From assembly GCA_963710535.1 (NCBI GenBank), contig CAVQAW010000010.1, forward strand, positions 372,001-436,000: a stretch of DNA of 64,000 bases, given 5' to 3'. This document shows, piece by piece, positions 34,236-42,815 of this stretch. Within the stretch, counting starts at the first letter, position 1. Each line of letters opens with the position of its first letter. Origin of the DNA: Pelagihabitans sp963710535 (GTDB taxonomy: Bacteria; Bacteroidota; Bacteroidia; Flavobacteriales; Flavobacteriaceae). Both the position numbers and the translations under genes were made by a program. Under the pieces are notes generated by a model. The model saw nothing but the letters and a program-made list of their open reading frames with translations, did not search any database and was not told where the DNA came from.

Positions 34236-34964
34236 TCAGTGCTTGATGTCGTTCAACGTCCAATCGTAAGGATAGAAACCGATCTTGGCCCCGGCCGACA
34301 GATCCGGCTCTCTATAGCGATTGATGAAGCCGATCAATCTATTGCCGTTTCGTGAGAAGTCGGCGGCATACCATTGGAATATTTGGGATACCAGTATTTG
34401 ATTGTCGGTGGTGCGTATAAAGTTGGGGTCGTTCATCGCCTTACTGGTCTGGGCTTCCAATTGCGCTTCCAAGGAGGTAGGCAGATAGGCCTTATCGATA
34501 ATGGGCGGACAGCCCAGTCCTGCACATACCAGGACAAAATGAAATCGCGGCTCATCGGGAAAATTTTCCCTGAGCAATCGATGCTCCAATTCATTTAGGG
34601 TGATGTTCATTCCTCCGGCCCCATAAGTGATCTTATCGAAAAAACCATCAACATCGAGAGGCGATTTTAGGGGGTAATTGTCAACGACGCCTTTGATTAC
34701 CAACAAGTTATAAGTATTGATCCAGAAAGCTTGGTATACACTCGCATTGTTTTTTGAAATGGATATCTCCTTGGCCAATAGCAGCAGTCCGTCCAGTTCT
34801 TGCGGCTGGCTTTTAAGGGAGCGATAATCTACCTTCCCCGCTTTAACATAAGTGTGGAAAAAGACATCGGCCTTAGTGAAAAAATCCTGTTGTTCCTGTC
34901 CCTTCACCACCGATGTAAGGATAGACAACAAAACCAGCAACACTATTTTTGGGTAGAACTTCAT
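34236..34964 (-). CDS. DUF547 domain protein, exported
   Basis: 242 residues with a signal peptide (IVLLVLLSILTSVVKGQ). The DUF547 domain shows VDYRSLKS, the conserved QAFWINTYNLLVIKGVVDNYP, split as QAFWINTYNLLV and IKGVVDNYP, then ITLNELEHRLLR and FVLVCAGLGCPPI, which is the family's cysteine-containing signature. The fold resembles thiol-dependent hydrolases, but the function is unproven. An upstream in-frame ATG at 35030 would put 22 hydrophilic residues before the signal, so I prefer 34964. It probably stands alone or just upstream of the GH113 gene (87-nt gap). Confidence 0.86.
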   Translation of the reverse strand: MKFYPKIVLLVLLSILTSVVKGQEQQDFFTKADVFFHTYVKAGKVDYRSLKSQPQELDGLLLLAKEISISKNNASVYQAFWINTYNLLVIKGVVDNYPLKSPLDVDGFFDKITYGAGGMNITLNELEHRLLRENFPDEPRFHFVLVCAGLGCPPIIDKAYLPTSLEAQLEAQTSKAMNDPNFIRTTDNQILVSQIFQWYAADFSRNGNRLIGFINRYREPDLSAGAKIGFYPYDWTLNDIKH

Positions 34965-35121
34965 TGGAATACCGAATAATGTGGTATGTCGTACACCTTC
35001 TGAAATGCTTACTATCCGGAATGTAGACATGCTTGAATCTTAGAAGGTCGGGCATTGTGGTTTCAATGCTGTTCCCAAGATCCCAAACCTTTTTGGCCAC
35101 AAACATAAGCCAAAATTAAAT

Positions 35122-35152
35122 TGCCTTGAATGGTTAAGTTCTTATCTTTAGC
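35122..35152 (+). promoter_or_regulatory. Probable promoter of the FAD oxidoreductase gene
   Basis: ATTG at 35122-35125, a 19-nt spacer, and TATCTTTA at 35145-35152, which differs from TAnnTTTG in the last base only. The predicted start of transcription near 35159 leaves a leader of about 27 nt. Confidence 0.45.
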
Positions 35153-35185
35153 TTCGACAGAACCTGCAATCACCAATAACACCAC

Positions 35186-36532
35186 ATGGAACATATTGTC
35201 ATCATCGGAAATGGCATCTCAGGAATCACCGCTGCACGACATATACGCAAACTTTCAGATAAAAAAATCACCGTTGTCTCTGCCGAAACCGATTACTTTT
35301 TTTCACGCACTGCCCTGATGTACGTATATATGGGCCATATGAAATTCGATCACATTCAGCCCTATGAGCACTGGTTCTGGAAAAAAAACCGCATCGACCT
35401 GGTAAGGGGTTATGTAACCCAAGTGAACACCGATGAGAAAAAATTAACGCTCGACGAATCAAGGTCATTGACCTATGATAAGTTGGTGATCGCAACAGGT
35501 TCCAAATCGAACAAGTTCGGATGGCCCGGACAAGATCTTTTAGGGGTCCAAGGCCTTTATTCAAAACAGGACCTGGACCAATTGGAAGCGGACGCGCCCA
35601 ATGCCAAAATTTGCAAACGGGCCGTAATCGTTGGGGGCGGACTCATCGGCATAGAATTGGCCGAAATGCTTCGAAGTCGCGATATTCCGGTAAGCTTTCT
35701 GGTTCGGGAAAGTAGTTTTTGGAATGGGGTTTTGCCCGATGGGGAATCTCAAATGATCAACGAACATATTTTGGAACATCATATCGACCTCAGATTGGAC
35801 ACCAATTTGGCGGAAATAATATCAGATGACCAGGGCAGGGTAAAGGCGGTGCGCACCGATAAAGGGGAAACCATTGCCTGTGATCTGGTCGGGCTCACGG
35901 CAGGGGTATCCCCCAATATTGATTTCTTGCGGGATTCGGGGATAGCACTTGGCAAAGGGGTATTGGTAAACCGTTTTCTGGAAACGAATATCAAGGACGT
36001 GTATGCCATTGGAGACTGCGCGGAACAACACGAACCCATTGGCCTGCGGCGACCCATCGAAGCAGTTTGGTATACAGGGCGGATGATGGGCGAAACCTTG
36101 GCACAAACCCTTTGTGGCAATAGAATGCCTTACCATCCCGGGCATTGGTTCAATTCCGCAAAATTCTTGGATATTGAATACCAAACTTATGGGTGGGTCT
36201 TCAGTTCCGGCTCCAAAAAAGAAAATGAAATGCACTTTCACTGGCGCCATCCCAAAGAAAAAATTTGTATTACGGTCGCCTTTGATAAAGCCAGCAAAAG
36301 GTTTTTGGGCATCAATACTTTCGGGATTCGCATGCGGCACCAGATCTTCGACCGTTGGCTGGAACAAGGCGTGGGCGTAGATCATGTCATGGAACATTTG
36401 AAAGATGCCAACTTCGATCCAGAGTTCTATGACCGCTATGAGCACGATATTCTGGAGGCCTATAATAGACAGTTCAACACACGGTTAAAAATAAAAAAGG
36501 AAAATTGGCAAAACATTTTCAATGTTGGTTGA
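35186..36532 (+). CDS. FAD-dependent pyridine nucleotide-disulfide-type oxidoreductase
   Basis: 448-residue flavoprotein. FAD-binding GNGISG at residues 8-13, the NAD(P)H Rossmann motif AVIVGGGLIGIELAEML near 148-164, and the second FAD motif VYAIGDCAEQ near 275. There is no CxxxxC redox pair, so it is closer to rubredoxin/ferredoxin reductases and nitrite-reductase NirB-type N-domains than to disulfide reductases. The C-terminal 120 residues are unlike those of typical ferredoxin reductases. The membrane iron-sulfur gene follows after 74 nt. A shared electron-transfer path is likely but its substrate is not known. Confidence 0.88.
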   Translation: MEHIVIIGNGISGITAARHIRKLSDKKITVVSAETDYFFSRTALMYVYMGHMKFDHIQPYEHWFWKKNRIDLVRGYVTQVNTDEKKLTLDESRSLTYDKLVIATGSKSNKFGWPGQDLLGVQGLYSKQDLDQLEADAPNAKICKRAVIVGGGLIGIELAEMLRSRDIPVSFLVRESSFWNGVLPDGESQMINEHILEHHIDLRLDTNLAEIISDDQGRVKAVRTDKGETIACDLVGLTAGVSPNIDFLRDSGIALGKGVLVNRFLETNIKDVYAIGDCAEQHEPIGLRRPIEAVWYTGRMMGETLAQTLCGNRMPYHPGHWFNSAKFLDIEYQTYGWVFSSGSKKENEMHFHWRHPKEKICITVAFDKASKRFLGINTFGIRMRHQIFDRWLEQGVGVDHVMEHLKDANFDPEFYDRYEHDILEAYNRQFNTRLKIKKENWQNIFNVG

Positions 36533-36606
36533 AGCTAAAAAGGGGGTTCCATTTTATGTTAACTTAGCTGCACTCCTATTGAAAATCAATCTAAACCAAG
36601 GCAACG

Positions 36607-38196
36607 ATGAGTACAATTGATCACAATATGTCCTTGACAGGCGCGCCCAGCAAGGCCCTCGGCAAGGGTCAAAAATTGGCCACCCTTTTGGGCATGTCCG
36701 GGTTGGGCATCTTGCTTTTGGCGGCCTTCAATGTCGACTTCCCCAATAAGACTTTATGGCTTACCATTTCCCTGGCATCAATTTTTGGCGGTGTTGTTTG
36801 GTTTGCCAAGTCGGCCTACGGGCAAAAGCTTAAAGGCATTAAAAATGATGGGGTTTGGTTCAAGTCGATTTCTAATGCAGGGCTTTTCGGTTGGCTATCG
36901 GGCATCGCGCTCACCGGATTTTACATCGTACTCTATTTTTTTCCGGAGTACCTCGGCATGGTCAAGGACGGCAGCAACCAGGGCGTCATTTCGTTATTCG
37001 ACCCATTGAGCCGTTTGCTGAGCGGGAACCCAGCCAGTCAATGGTTTGTTTATGGGACTTTGTATACCGTGGCCATTCTGGCCTTTGGTATTAAGTTCAT
37101 ATGGAAATACAGGCATAACCGTTATGAGGTGATACGAACGGGCAGCGTCATGTTCTTTCAAACCGCCTTTGCCTTTCTCATCCCGGAAATCATGGCAAGG
37201 CTCAATGGCAGCCTGCCCTATTACGATCTTAAGAACATGTGGCCCCTGAACTATTACAATTTTGAACAGTACAGGATCAAAGCTTTCATCGCTTCCGGTG
37301 ATCTGGGCATGGCGATGCTCCTTTTTGGTATCCTTTCCATCTTTGTAATTTCCCCCATACTCACCTATAAATACGGGAAACGTTGGTATTGCTCATGGGT
37401 GTGCGGTTGTGGTGGATTGGCAGAGACCGCTGGGGATCCGTTCAGGCAATTGAGCGACAAGAAATTATCGGCATGGAAAATCGAGCGATGGGTGGTGCAC
37501 AGCGTTGTGGTCTTTGTGACCTTGATGACCACGGCGGTGATCTATTCGTACCTCGGAAACGATACAGGCAAATACTGGTTGACCAAGAGCAGCTTTCTCC
37601 TTGGGGTGGGATCGATCCTAACGGTGGTCTTTGGATGGGTGATCGTGTTCAAAAGGAAACAATTTCAAAAAGATGCTCTTTACGGTGCCGTCGGGTATTT
37701 TGTGGTCGTTATGGTCTTGATCGGCATCCATTTGTATAGCAGTGAAGGCCACATATTCCTTTTCAAATCTGAAACCCTACGTAAAAGCTATGGCTTTTTG
37801 ATCGGCAGTATTTTTTCAGGGGTGATCGGCACAGGTTTTTATCCTTTGCTGGGCAACCGGGTATGGTGCCGTTTCGGATGTCCCATGGCGGCCATATTGG
37901 GGTTCCAGCAAAGATTGTTCTCCAGGTTCAGGATCACCACCAATGGTGGGCAATGCATTTCTTGCGGCAATTGTTCGACCTATTGTGAAATGGGGATCGA
38001 TGTGCGTGCTTATGCGCAGAAAGGTGAAAACATCGTGAGGTCGAGTTGTGTAGGTTGTGGTATTTGTTCGGCGGTTTGCCCACGTGGCGTGCTGAAATTG
38101 GAAAACGGCCCCCTAAAGGGTCGAATCGATGGCAATCAAATCTTGTTGGGCAACGATGTGGATCTGATGCAATTGGTGAACGGAAAACAATCGTAA
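36607..38196 (+). CDS. NapH/NosR-like membrane 4Fe-4S protein
   Basis: 529 residues with about eight predicted membrane helices. Two cysteine motifs face the membrane ends: WYCSWVCGCGG after helix 5 and VWCRFGCPMAA later, as in NosR/RdxA/NapH polyferredoxin-like proteins. The C-terminal domain binds two 4Fe-4S clusters: CISCGNCSTYC (450, 453, 456, 460) and CVGCGICSAVC (481, 484, 487, 491). It probably moves electrons between the quinone pool or a flavoprotein and a periplasmic or cytosolic acceptor. The adjacent FAD oxidoreductase is the obvious partner. No nos or nap genes are near, so a role in denitrification is not supported. Confidence 0.88.
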   Translation: MSTIDHNMSLTGAPSKALGKGQKLATLLGMSGLGILLLAAFNVDFPNKTLWLTISLASIFGGVVWFAKSAYGQKLKGIKNDGVWFKSISNAGLFGWLSGIALTGFYIVLYFFPEYLGMVKDGSNQGVISLFDPLSRLLSGNPASQWFVYGTLYTVAILAFGIKFIWKYRHNRYEVIRTGSVMFFQTAFAFLIPEIMARLNGSLPYYDLKNMWPLNYYNFEQYRIKAFIASGDLGMAMLLFGILSIFVISPILTYKYGKRWYCSWVCGCGGLAETAGDPFRQLSDKKLSAWKIERWVVHSVVVFVTLMTTAVIYSYLGNDTGKYWLTKSSFLLGVGSILTVVFGWVIVFKRKQFQKDALYGAVGYFVVVMVLIGIHLYSSEGHIFLFKSETLRKSYGFLIGSIFSGVIGTGFYPLLGNRVWCRFGCPMAAILGFQQRLFSRFRITTNGGQCISCGNCSTYCEMGIDVRAYAQKGENIVRSSCVGCGICSAVCPRGVLKLENGPLKGRIDGNQILLGNDVDLMQLVNGKQS

Positions 38197-38204
38197 AACA
38201 AAAC

Positions 38205-38231
38205 TTGTACCGACTGTTTAAGTTACTTTTG
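38205..38231 (+). promoter_or_regulatory. Possible promoter of the glycosyltransferase cluster
   Basis: TACTTTTG at 38224-38231 matches TAnnTTTG, with a TTG at 38205-38207. The 16-nt spacer is shorter than usual, so the call is tentative. The ATG at 38267 lies 35 nt beyond the box. Confidence 0.35.
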
Positions 38232-38266
38232 CCCAGAGCAAGACAATTAAAGAATCCATGCCCTAA

Positions 38267-38956
38267 ATGACCGACATCAAAGTCATTATTCCAGCGTACA
38301 ATGAGGAAGATTCGATCGCTTCGGTGGTCAATGACATTCCTGATGTGGTTTCGGAGATAATAGTTATCAACAACAATTCTTCCGATAATACCGCAGAAAA
38401 CGCAGCAAAAGCAGGGGCTACCGTTCTCACCGAGCTGCGAAAGGGCTATGGATATGCCTGCCTATGTGGTATGGACTACATAGCCAAACAGTCCAAAGTA
38501 CCCGATATTATCGTATTTATGGATGGAGATTACTCCGATTACCCGGAAGAACTCCACCAAGTGGTGGCGCCCATATTAACAAATGGTTATGATTTGGTGA
38601 TAGGGGCACGAACCAAACGACTGAGGGAAACGGGCAGTATGACCCCCCAGCAGGTTTTCGGGAATTGGCTGGCGACCCGATTGATGTGGTTGTTGTTTGG
38701 TGCAAAGTTTAGCGATCTAGGGCCCTTCAGGGCTATAAAATATGATCAGCTCCTGAGGTTGGAAATGGAGGACAAAACCTACGGATGGACAGTGGAAATG
38801 CAATTGAAGGCCCTCAAAAATAATTTGTCATACACCGAAGTACCAGTGCGTTATAAAAAAAGAATTGGCCACTCAAAAGTGTCAGGTACGGTAAAAGGTA
38901 GTATATTTGCAGGCATAAAAATTCTAGGTTGGATTTTTAAATACAGTTTCAAATAA
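38267..38956 (+). CDS. Family 2 glycosyltransferase, dolichol/polyprenol-phosphate mannose synthase-like
   Basis: 229 residues of GT-A fold: KVIIPAYNEEDSIASVV, then EIIVINNNSSDNTAENA, VFMDGDYSDYP (DXD-like) and DLVIGART. The length and the soluble form match bacterial Dpm1-like enzymes that load a sugar on polyprenyl phosphate. The next gene starts 1 nt after its stop, so the two are translated together. The sugar cannot be assigned from the sequence. The third gene downstream looks like a lipid-linked-sugar-dependent transferase, which would be a fitting acceptor step. Confidence 0.88.
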   Translation: MTDIKVIIPAYNEEDSIASVVNDIPDVVSEIIVINNNSSDNTAENAAKAGATVLTELRKGYGYACLCGMDYIAKQSKVPDIIVFMDGDYSDYPEELHQVVAPILTNGYDLVIGARTKRLRETGSMTPQQVFGNWLATRLMWLLFGAKFSDLGPFRAIKYDQLLRLEMEDKTYGWTVEMQLKALKNNLSYTEVPVRYKKRIGHSKVSGTVKGSIFAGIKILGWIFKYSFK

Positions 38957-38957
38957 A

Positions 38958-40442
38958 ATGGGATTAACAATCGCTTATATCATCATCGCTGTTTACGGAA
39001 TAGCATTATTATTAATCTTCTTTTACAGCCTTGCGCAGTTGAACCTGTTGGTCAATTATCTGGGTTATAAACGACAAATCCAGATTGCCCCTAAATTCAA
39101 TCTCCTAGACCCCCGTGAAATTCCCTTTGTCACCATTCAACTCCCAGTTTATAACGAAGAGTATGTGATGGAACGCTTGTTGGAAAACATTGCCAAAATA
39201 GAATATCCCAAAAGCAAACTGGAAATACAGGTGTTGGATGATTCAACGGACGACTCTGTAAATGATACCGCCGATAGGATCCAGGCACTACAGGAAGCCG
39301 GTCTCGACATACAACACATCCGTCGCGAAAACCGACAGGGATATAAGGCCGGTGCTTTAAAGGAAGGCCTTAAGATTGCAAAAGGTGATTTCATCGCCAT
39401 TTTCGATGCCGACTTTTTGCCCGCTCCCGATTGGTTGAAGAAAACGGTAATCTATTTCAAAGATGAGGAAATAGGCGTGGTACAGACCCGATGGGGACAT
39501 ATCAATCGAGAATATTCCGTACTGACCAGGATCCAAGCATTTGCCCTTGACGCCCATTTTACCTTGGAACAGGTGGGAAGAAATGCCAAAGGCCATTTCA
39601 TCAACTTTAACGGTACTGCCGGTATTTGGCGTAAAGAGTGCATTATCGATGCCGGAAACTGGGAAGGCGATACCCTTACCGAAGATTTGGACCTAAGCTA
39701 CCGGGCACAATTAAAAAATTGGAAATTCAAGTATTTGGAAGATGTCGAGACCCCTGCGGAGCTTCCCGTGGTGATGAGCGCCGCCCGATCGCAGCAGTTC
39801 CGTTGGAACAAAGGCGGGGCTGAAAATTTCCGAAAAACGGTTTGGAACGTGATCAGCGCAAAAAACATTTCTTTTAAGACCAAGTTCCATGGCGTGATGC
39901 ACCTGTTGAACAGCAGTATGTTCCTATGTGTTTTCACGGTGGCCCTATTGAGCATTCCCATCCTGTACATCAAGAACATGTTCGGCCATTTGGCTTGGGT
40001 GTTCGACATTATCAGCCTGTTTATTGTCAGTACGGTAATCCTTTTTATTTGCTACTGGTTTACCTATAAAAGCATTCAGGGCAGCAGTTTTGATAAATTT
40101 GTCGATTATATCAAGTTGTTCTTTACCTTTTTCTCCGTGGCGCTGGGCTTTTCACTGCACAACTCAATCGCAGTGCTGGAAGGCCACATGGGAAAAAGAA
40201 GTGAGTTCGTCAGAACGCCAAAATTCAATTTGAACAGCATTACCGATAGTTGGAAAGGCAATAAATACCTCACCAAAAAATTGTCGCCCAATATGATTTT
40301 GGAAGCGGCCTTGATGGTGTATTTTCTCTTTGGCATGTACAGCGCCATTCCTTTGAACGATTTTGGTCTGTTCCCATTTCATTTCATGCTGTTCTTGGGA
40401 TTCGGGTTCGTCTTCTTCAAATCGCTTACCGCAAGGGCCTGA
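38958..40442 (+). CDS. Cellulose-synthase-like family 2 glycosyltransferase (membrane)
   Basis: 494 residues. One N-terminal membrane helix (5-27), then a processive-type GT2 domain: VTIQLPVYNEEYVMERLL, VLDDSTDDS, IFDADFLPAPDW, the acceptor/base motif TEDLDLSYRA, and QQFRWNKG, equivalent to the QxxRW signature. Four or so helices follow in the C-terminal half. Such proteins make beta-linked polysaccharide or glucosyl glycolipid. No PilZ domain and no bcs partners are present, so cellulose synthesis itself is not supported. It is coupled to the Dpm-like gene upstream. Confidence 0.9.
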   Translation: MGLTIAYIIIAVYGIALLLIFFYSLAQLNLLVNYLGYKRQIQIAPKFNLLDPREIPFVTIQLPVYNEEYVMERLLENIAKIEYPKSKLEIQVLDDSTDDSVNDTADRIQALQEAGLDIQHIRRENRQGYKAGALKEGLKIAKGDFIAIFDADFLPAPDWLKKTVIYFKDEEIGVVQTRWGHINREYSVLTRIQAFALDAHFTLEQVGRNAKGHFINFNGTAGIWRKECIIDAGNWEGDTLTEDLDLSYRAQLKNWKFKYLEDVETPAELPVVMSAARSQQFRWNKGGAENFRKTVWNVISAKNISFKTKFHGVMHLLNSSMFLCVFTVALLSIPILYIKNMFGHLAWVFDIISLFIVSTVILFICYWFTYKSIQGSSFDKFVDYIKLFFTFFSVALGFSLHNSIAVLEGHMGKRSEFVRTPKFNLNSITDSWKGNKYLTKKLSPNMILEAALMVYFLFGMYSAIPLNDFGLFPFHFMLFLGFGFVFFKSLTARA

Positions 40443-40616
40443 TTTCAATATGCCAAAGTTTTGGAAGGCAGTGGCCGATATAACCGATTGGCCCGGTCGA
40501 CCACCCTCCATCAAAAATTCGGAGTTGGCTCCCATTTTCTTTATGGAAAGTATTTATTGGCTTACATCTCCCCCAAATACCCTAAATTAGTCGGGTTGTA
40601 AGCAAGAGGCCAAAAA

Positions 40617-41978
40617 ATGTCCAATCACCTGACCACATATTGGAAACTGCACAAGGTTCCTATCATACTGGTGGCCATGAGTTTATTTTTTTATGGTGTC
40701 TTTGCCCACCAACTGCTTAGAAGCGATTTTGTTAAACTTCTTACGCTCTTCGCCGCCCTTTTTTTTCTGTGCTTCAAATTGATCCAATTTGAAAAATGGA
40801 ACCTTAAATTTTTATTGGTGGCCGGCCTGTTGTTCCGGATTGTTTTTTTTACAGCGGAACCCAACCTTTCACAAGACTATTTTCGCTTCATATGGGATGG
40901 GGAGTTGGTACGTCAATTTATAAATCCGTATTTGGACTTGCCCACTGCCCTGATCGAGCAGAAAAACCCCATTATCGCAAATGCCAATGAGCTGTACCAA
41001 GGCATGGGGAGTTTGAGCGCCAACCATTATAGCAATTACCCCCCGTTAAATCAGCTTTTTTTTCTCCTTGCCGGTATATTGGGTGGAAAGAGCATCATCG
41101 GTTCGGTCGTGGCGATGCGTTTTTTGATTATTGCGGCAGATCTGGGTATTTTCTATTTAGGTAGGAAATTGTTGAGAACGCTCAACCGATCGCCCCATAT
41201 GATATATTGGTACTTCCTCAATCCATTGGTGATCATTGAACTTACCGGCAACCTGCATTTCGAGGGGGTAATGCTCTTCTTTTTTGTCTGGGCCATGTAT
41301 TTGTTATCGGTAAACAAATTGATTTTGGGCGGAGCGGTCTATGCCCTTTCGATTTCCATTAAACTTGTACCGCTTTTGTTTTTGCCATTGTTCCTGAAAT
41401 ATTTGGGAATCAAGCGGAGCATGCCATTTTATGCGGCCGTAGGCGTAACGGCCCTTATCCTATGGCTCCCATTTTACACCCCGGAATTTGTGGCAAATTA
41501 TACCAAAACCATAGGACTTTGGTTTACGAATTTCGAATTCAATGCCGGCCTCTATAATGGCATCAAACATGTTGCCCTTCAATTCGACGCCAAACCATGG
41601 GAGCTCATCAAATCTTATGGCCATATTACCCCGATCGCCACTTTGGTCCTGGTGGCCCTGTTTACATTTCTGCCCAACAACCAAAAATTGACCACTTTGT
41701 TCACCTCCATGCTTTGGCTGCTGACCCTTTATTATTTTATGTCGACCACCATTCATCCATGGTACCTTATTTTTTTATTGCTCCTATCGCTGTTTACTGA
41801 ATTTCGTTTTGCCATGGTTTGGTCGGCCGTTGTGGTTTTGAGCTATTTCGCCTATTCACAAACGCCCTTCAAGGAACATATGGGTTTGATCGCCATTGAA
41901 TATATTGTGGTGTTCGGCTTTATTGTTTATGAAATCGTTAAGCTAAAAGGCAAAAAGTTGCTATTTCATAAAAATTAG
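40617..41978 (+). CDS. Multi-spanning membrane glycosyltransferase (GT-C, mannosyltransferase-like)
   Basis: 453 residues with about 11-12 predicted membrane helices. The first large outer loop contains EPNLSQDYFRFIWDGELV, whose acidic DY/WDGE pattern fits the catalytic loop of GT-C enzymes that use polyprenyl-phosphate sugars (GT87/DUF2029-like and mannosyltransferase families). Downstream, NPYLDLP and NYPPLNQLFF occur in the same loop region. The gene is separated from the preceding GT2 by 174 nt that hold only a doubtful short ORF. With the Dpm-like enzyme upstream it could add a lipid-delivered sugar to an exported glycan (inference). Confidence 0.83.
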   Translation: MSNHLTTYWKLHKVPIILVAMSLFFYGVFAHQLLRSDFVKLLTLFAALFFLCFKLIQFEKWNLKFLLVAGLLFRIVFFTAEPNLSQDYFRFIWDGELVRQFINPYLDLPTALIEQKNPIIANANELYQGMGSLSANHYSNYPPLNQLFFLLAGILGGKSIIGSVVAMRFLIIAADLGIFYLGRKLLRTLNRSPHMIYWYFLNPLVIIELTGNLHFEGVMLFFFVWAMYLLSVNKLILGGAVYALSISIKLVPLLFLPLFLKYLGIKRSMPFYAAVGVTALILWLPFYTPEFVANYTKTIGLWFTNFEFNAGLYNGIKHVALQFDAKPWELIKSYGHITPIATLVLVALFTFLPNNQKLTTLFTSMLWLLTLYYFMSTTIHPWYLIFLLLLSLFTEFRFAMVWSAVVVLSYFAYSQTPFKEHMGLIAIEYIVVFGFIVYEIVKLKGKKLLFHKN

Positions 41979-42024
41979 AGCCCGATTGAGCATTTTTCAG
42001 TTTAATTTGTACTTTTATGCCGTA

Positions 42025-42108
42025 ATGACGAACAACGCACATACCAACATTTCTTTTTGGGCCAATGGCCTTAATATCTCTTTTACTCCGATTTATCGTC
42101 GCCCGTAA
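42025..42108 (+). CDS. Possible arginine leader peptide ORF (27 codons) before the arginine operon
   Basis: ATG to TAA gives a 27-residue peptide ending in YRRP, so consecutive Arg codons CGT CGC come three codons before the stop. The stop overlaps a hairpin: CGCCC (42100-42104) pairs with GGGTG (42109-42113) around a GTAA loop. AAGGG (42107-42111) can alternatively pair with CCCTT (42146-42150), enclosing a third hairpin GGAAAT.../...ATTTCC (42126-42147). No T-run follows, so a classic terminator is not seen; any control would be translational or through another factor. Expression and function are inferred, and there is no protein-level evidence. Confidence 0.35.
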   Translation: MTNNAHTNISFWANGLNISFTPIYRRP

Positions 42109-42194
42109 GGGTGCAATCCAATTATGGAAATAGGTGCGTCCATTTCCCTTCCAAGAAAATTACATCATTATTAATTTCACTAAAGTAACATTCA

Positions 42195-42815
42195 ATGAAG
42201 ATTGTTATTGCTGACGAGTCGCATTTCAAATATGCGCAGATCATTTGCGACACCATCGAAGAATCGGCCAAAGTACGGGGTACCGGTATTGCCAAGCGCA
42301 CTCCGGAGTACATCCACAAAAAATTGCAGAACGGCAATGCGGTAATCGCCTTGGACGGTGACACCTTCGCCGGTTTCTGTTATATCGAGGTCTGGGGCCA
42401 CGAGAAGTATGTGGCCAATTCTGGCCTAATCGTACACCCCGATTATCGGGAAAGAGGATTGGCCAAGCAGATCAAGAAGGCCATCTTCGAGCTTTCCCGA
42501 AAAAAGTTCCCACAGGCCAAGATATTTGGCATTACCACGGGGCTCGCCGTCATGAAAATCAATTATGAGCTGGGCTACAAACCCACCACTTTTTCAGAAC
42601 TGACAGACGACCCGGAGTTTTGGAAAGGCTGTCAGACCTGCAAAAATTTTGACATCCTGACCAGGACCGAACGAAAAATGTGTCTCTGTACAGGAATGCT
42701 TTATGACCCTTCCCTTGAAGCCAAAGCAGTTATCGAAGACAAATTCAACACAAAAGCGTTCAAACGATTAAAAAGCATAAAGGAAACGCTGTTCCTTAAA
42801 AAGAAAGACAAATGA
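42195..42815 (+). CDS. GNAT-family N-acyltransferase heading the arginine operon, candidate N-acylglutamate synthase
   Basis: 206 residues with a GNAT core: ALDGDTFAGFCYIEVW, then SGLIVHPDYRERGLAKQIKKAIFE (split: SGLIVHPDYRERGLA and KQIKKAIFE), where the acetyl-CoA loop RERGLA is the usual R/Q-x-x-G-x-A/G site. The C-terminus adds two cysteine pairs (Cys146/Cys149 and Cys163/Cys165) that could hold a metal. No argA, argJ or other N-acetylglutamate synthase lies in this operon. Its first position, with ATGA overlap to argG, makes it a candidate for that step (inference). Confidence 0.88.
   Translation: MKIVIADESHFKYAQIICDTIEESAKVRGTGIAKRTPEYIHKKLQNGNAVIALDGDTFAGFCYIEVWGHEKYVANSGLIVHPDYRERGLAKQIKKAIFELSRKKFPQAKIFGITTGLAVMKINYELGYKPTTFSELTDDPEFWKGCQTCKNFDILTRTERKMCLCTGMLYDPSLEAKAVIEDKFNTKAFKRLKSIKETLFLKKKDK

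Noticed and set aside
34873..35106. 77-codon minus-strand ORF overlapping the start of the DUF547 gene
   Set aside because: It lies in a different frame across a clear signal-peptide coding region and shows no domain.
40450..40590. 46-codon ORF in the gap between the GT2 and GT-C genes
   Set aside because: No recognisable motif, odd composition (many Pro, Trp, Ser) and no evident start signal. Probably chance.
42109..42194. Intrinsic terminator in the arginine leader
   Set aside because: Stems can be drawn, but no T-run follows any of them.
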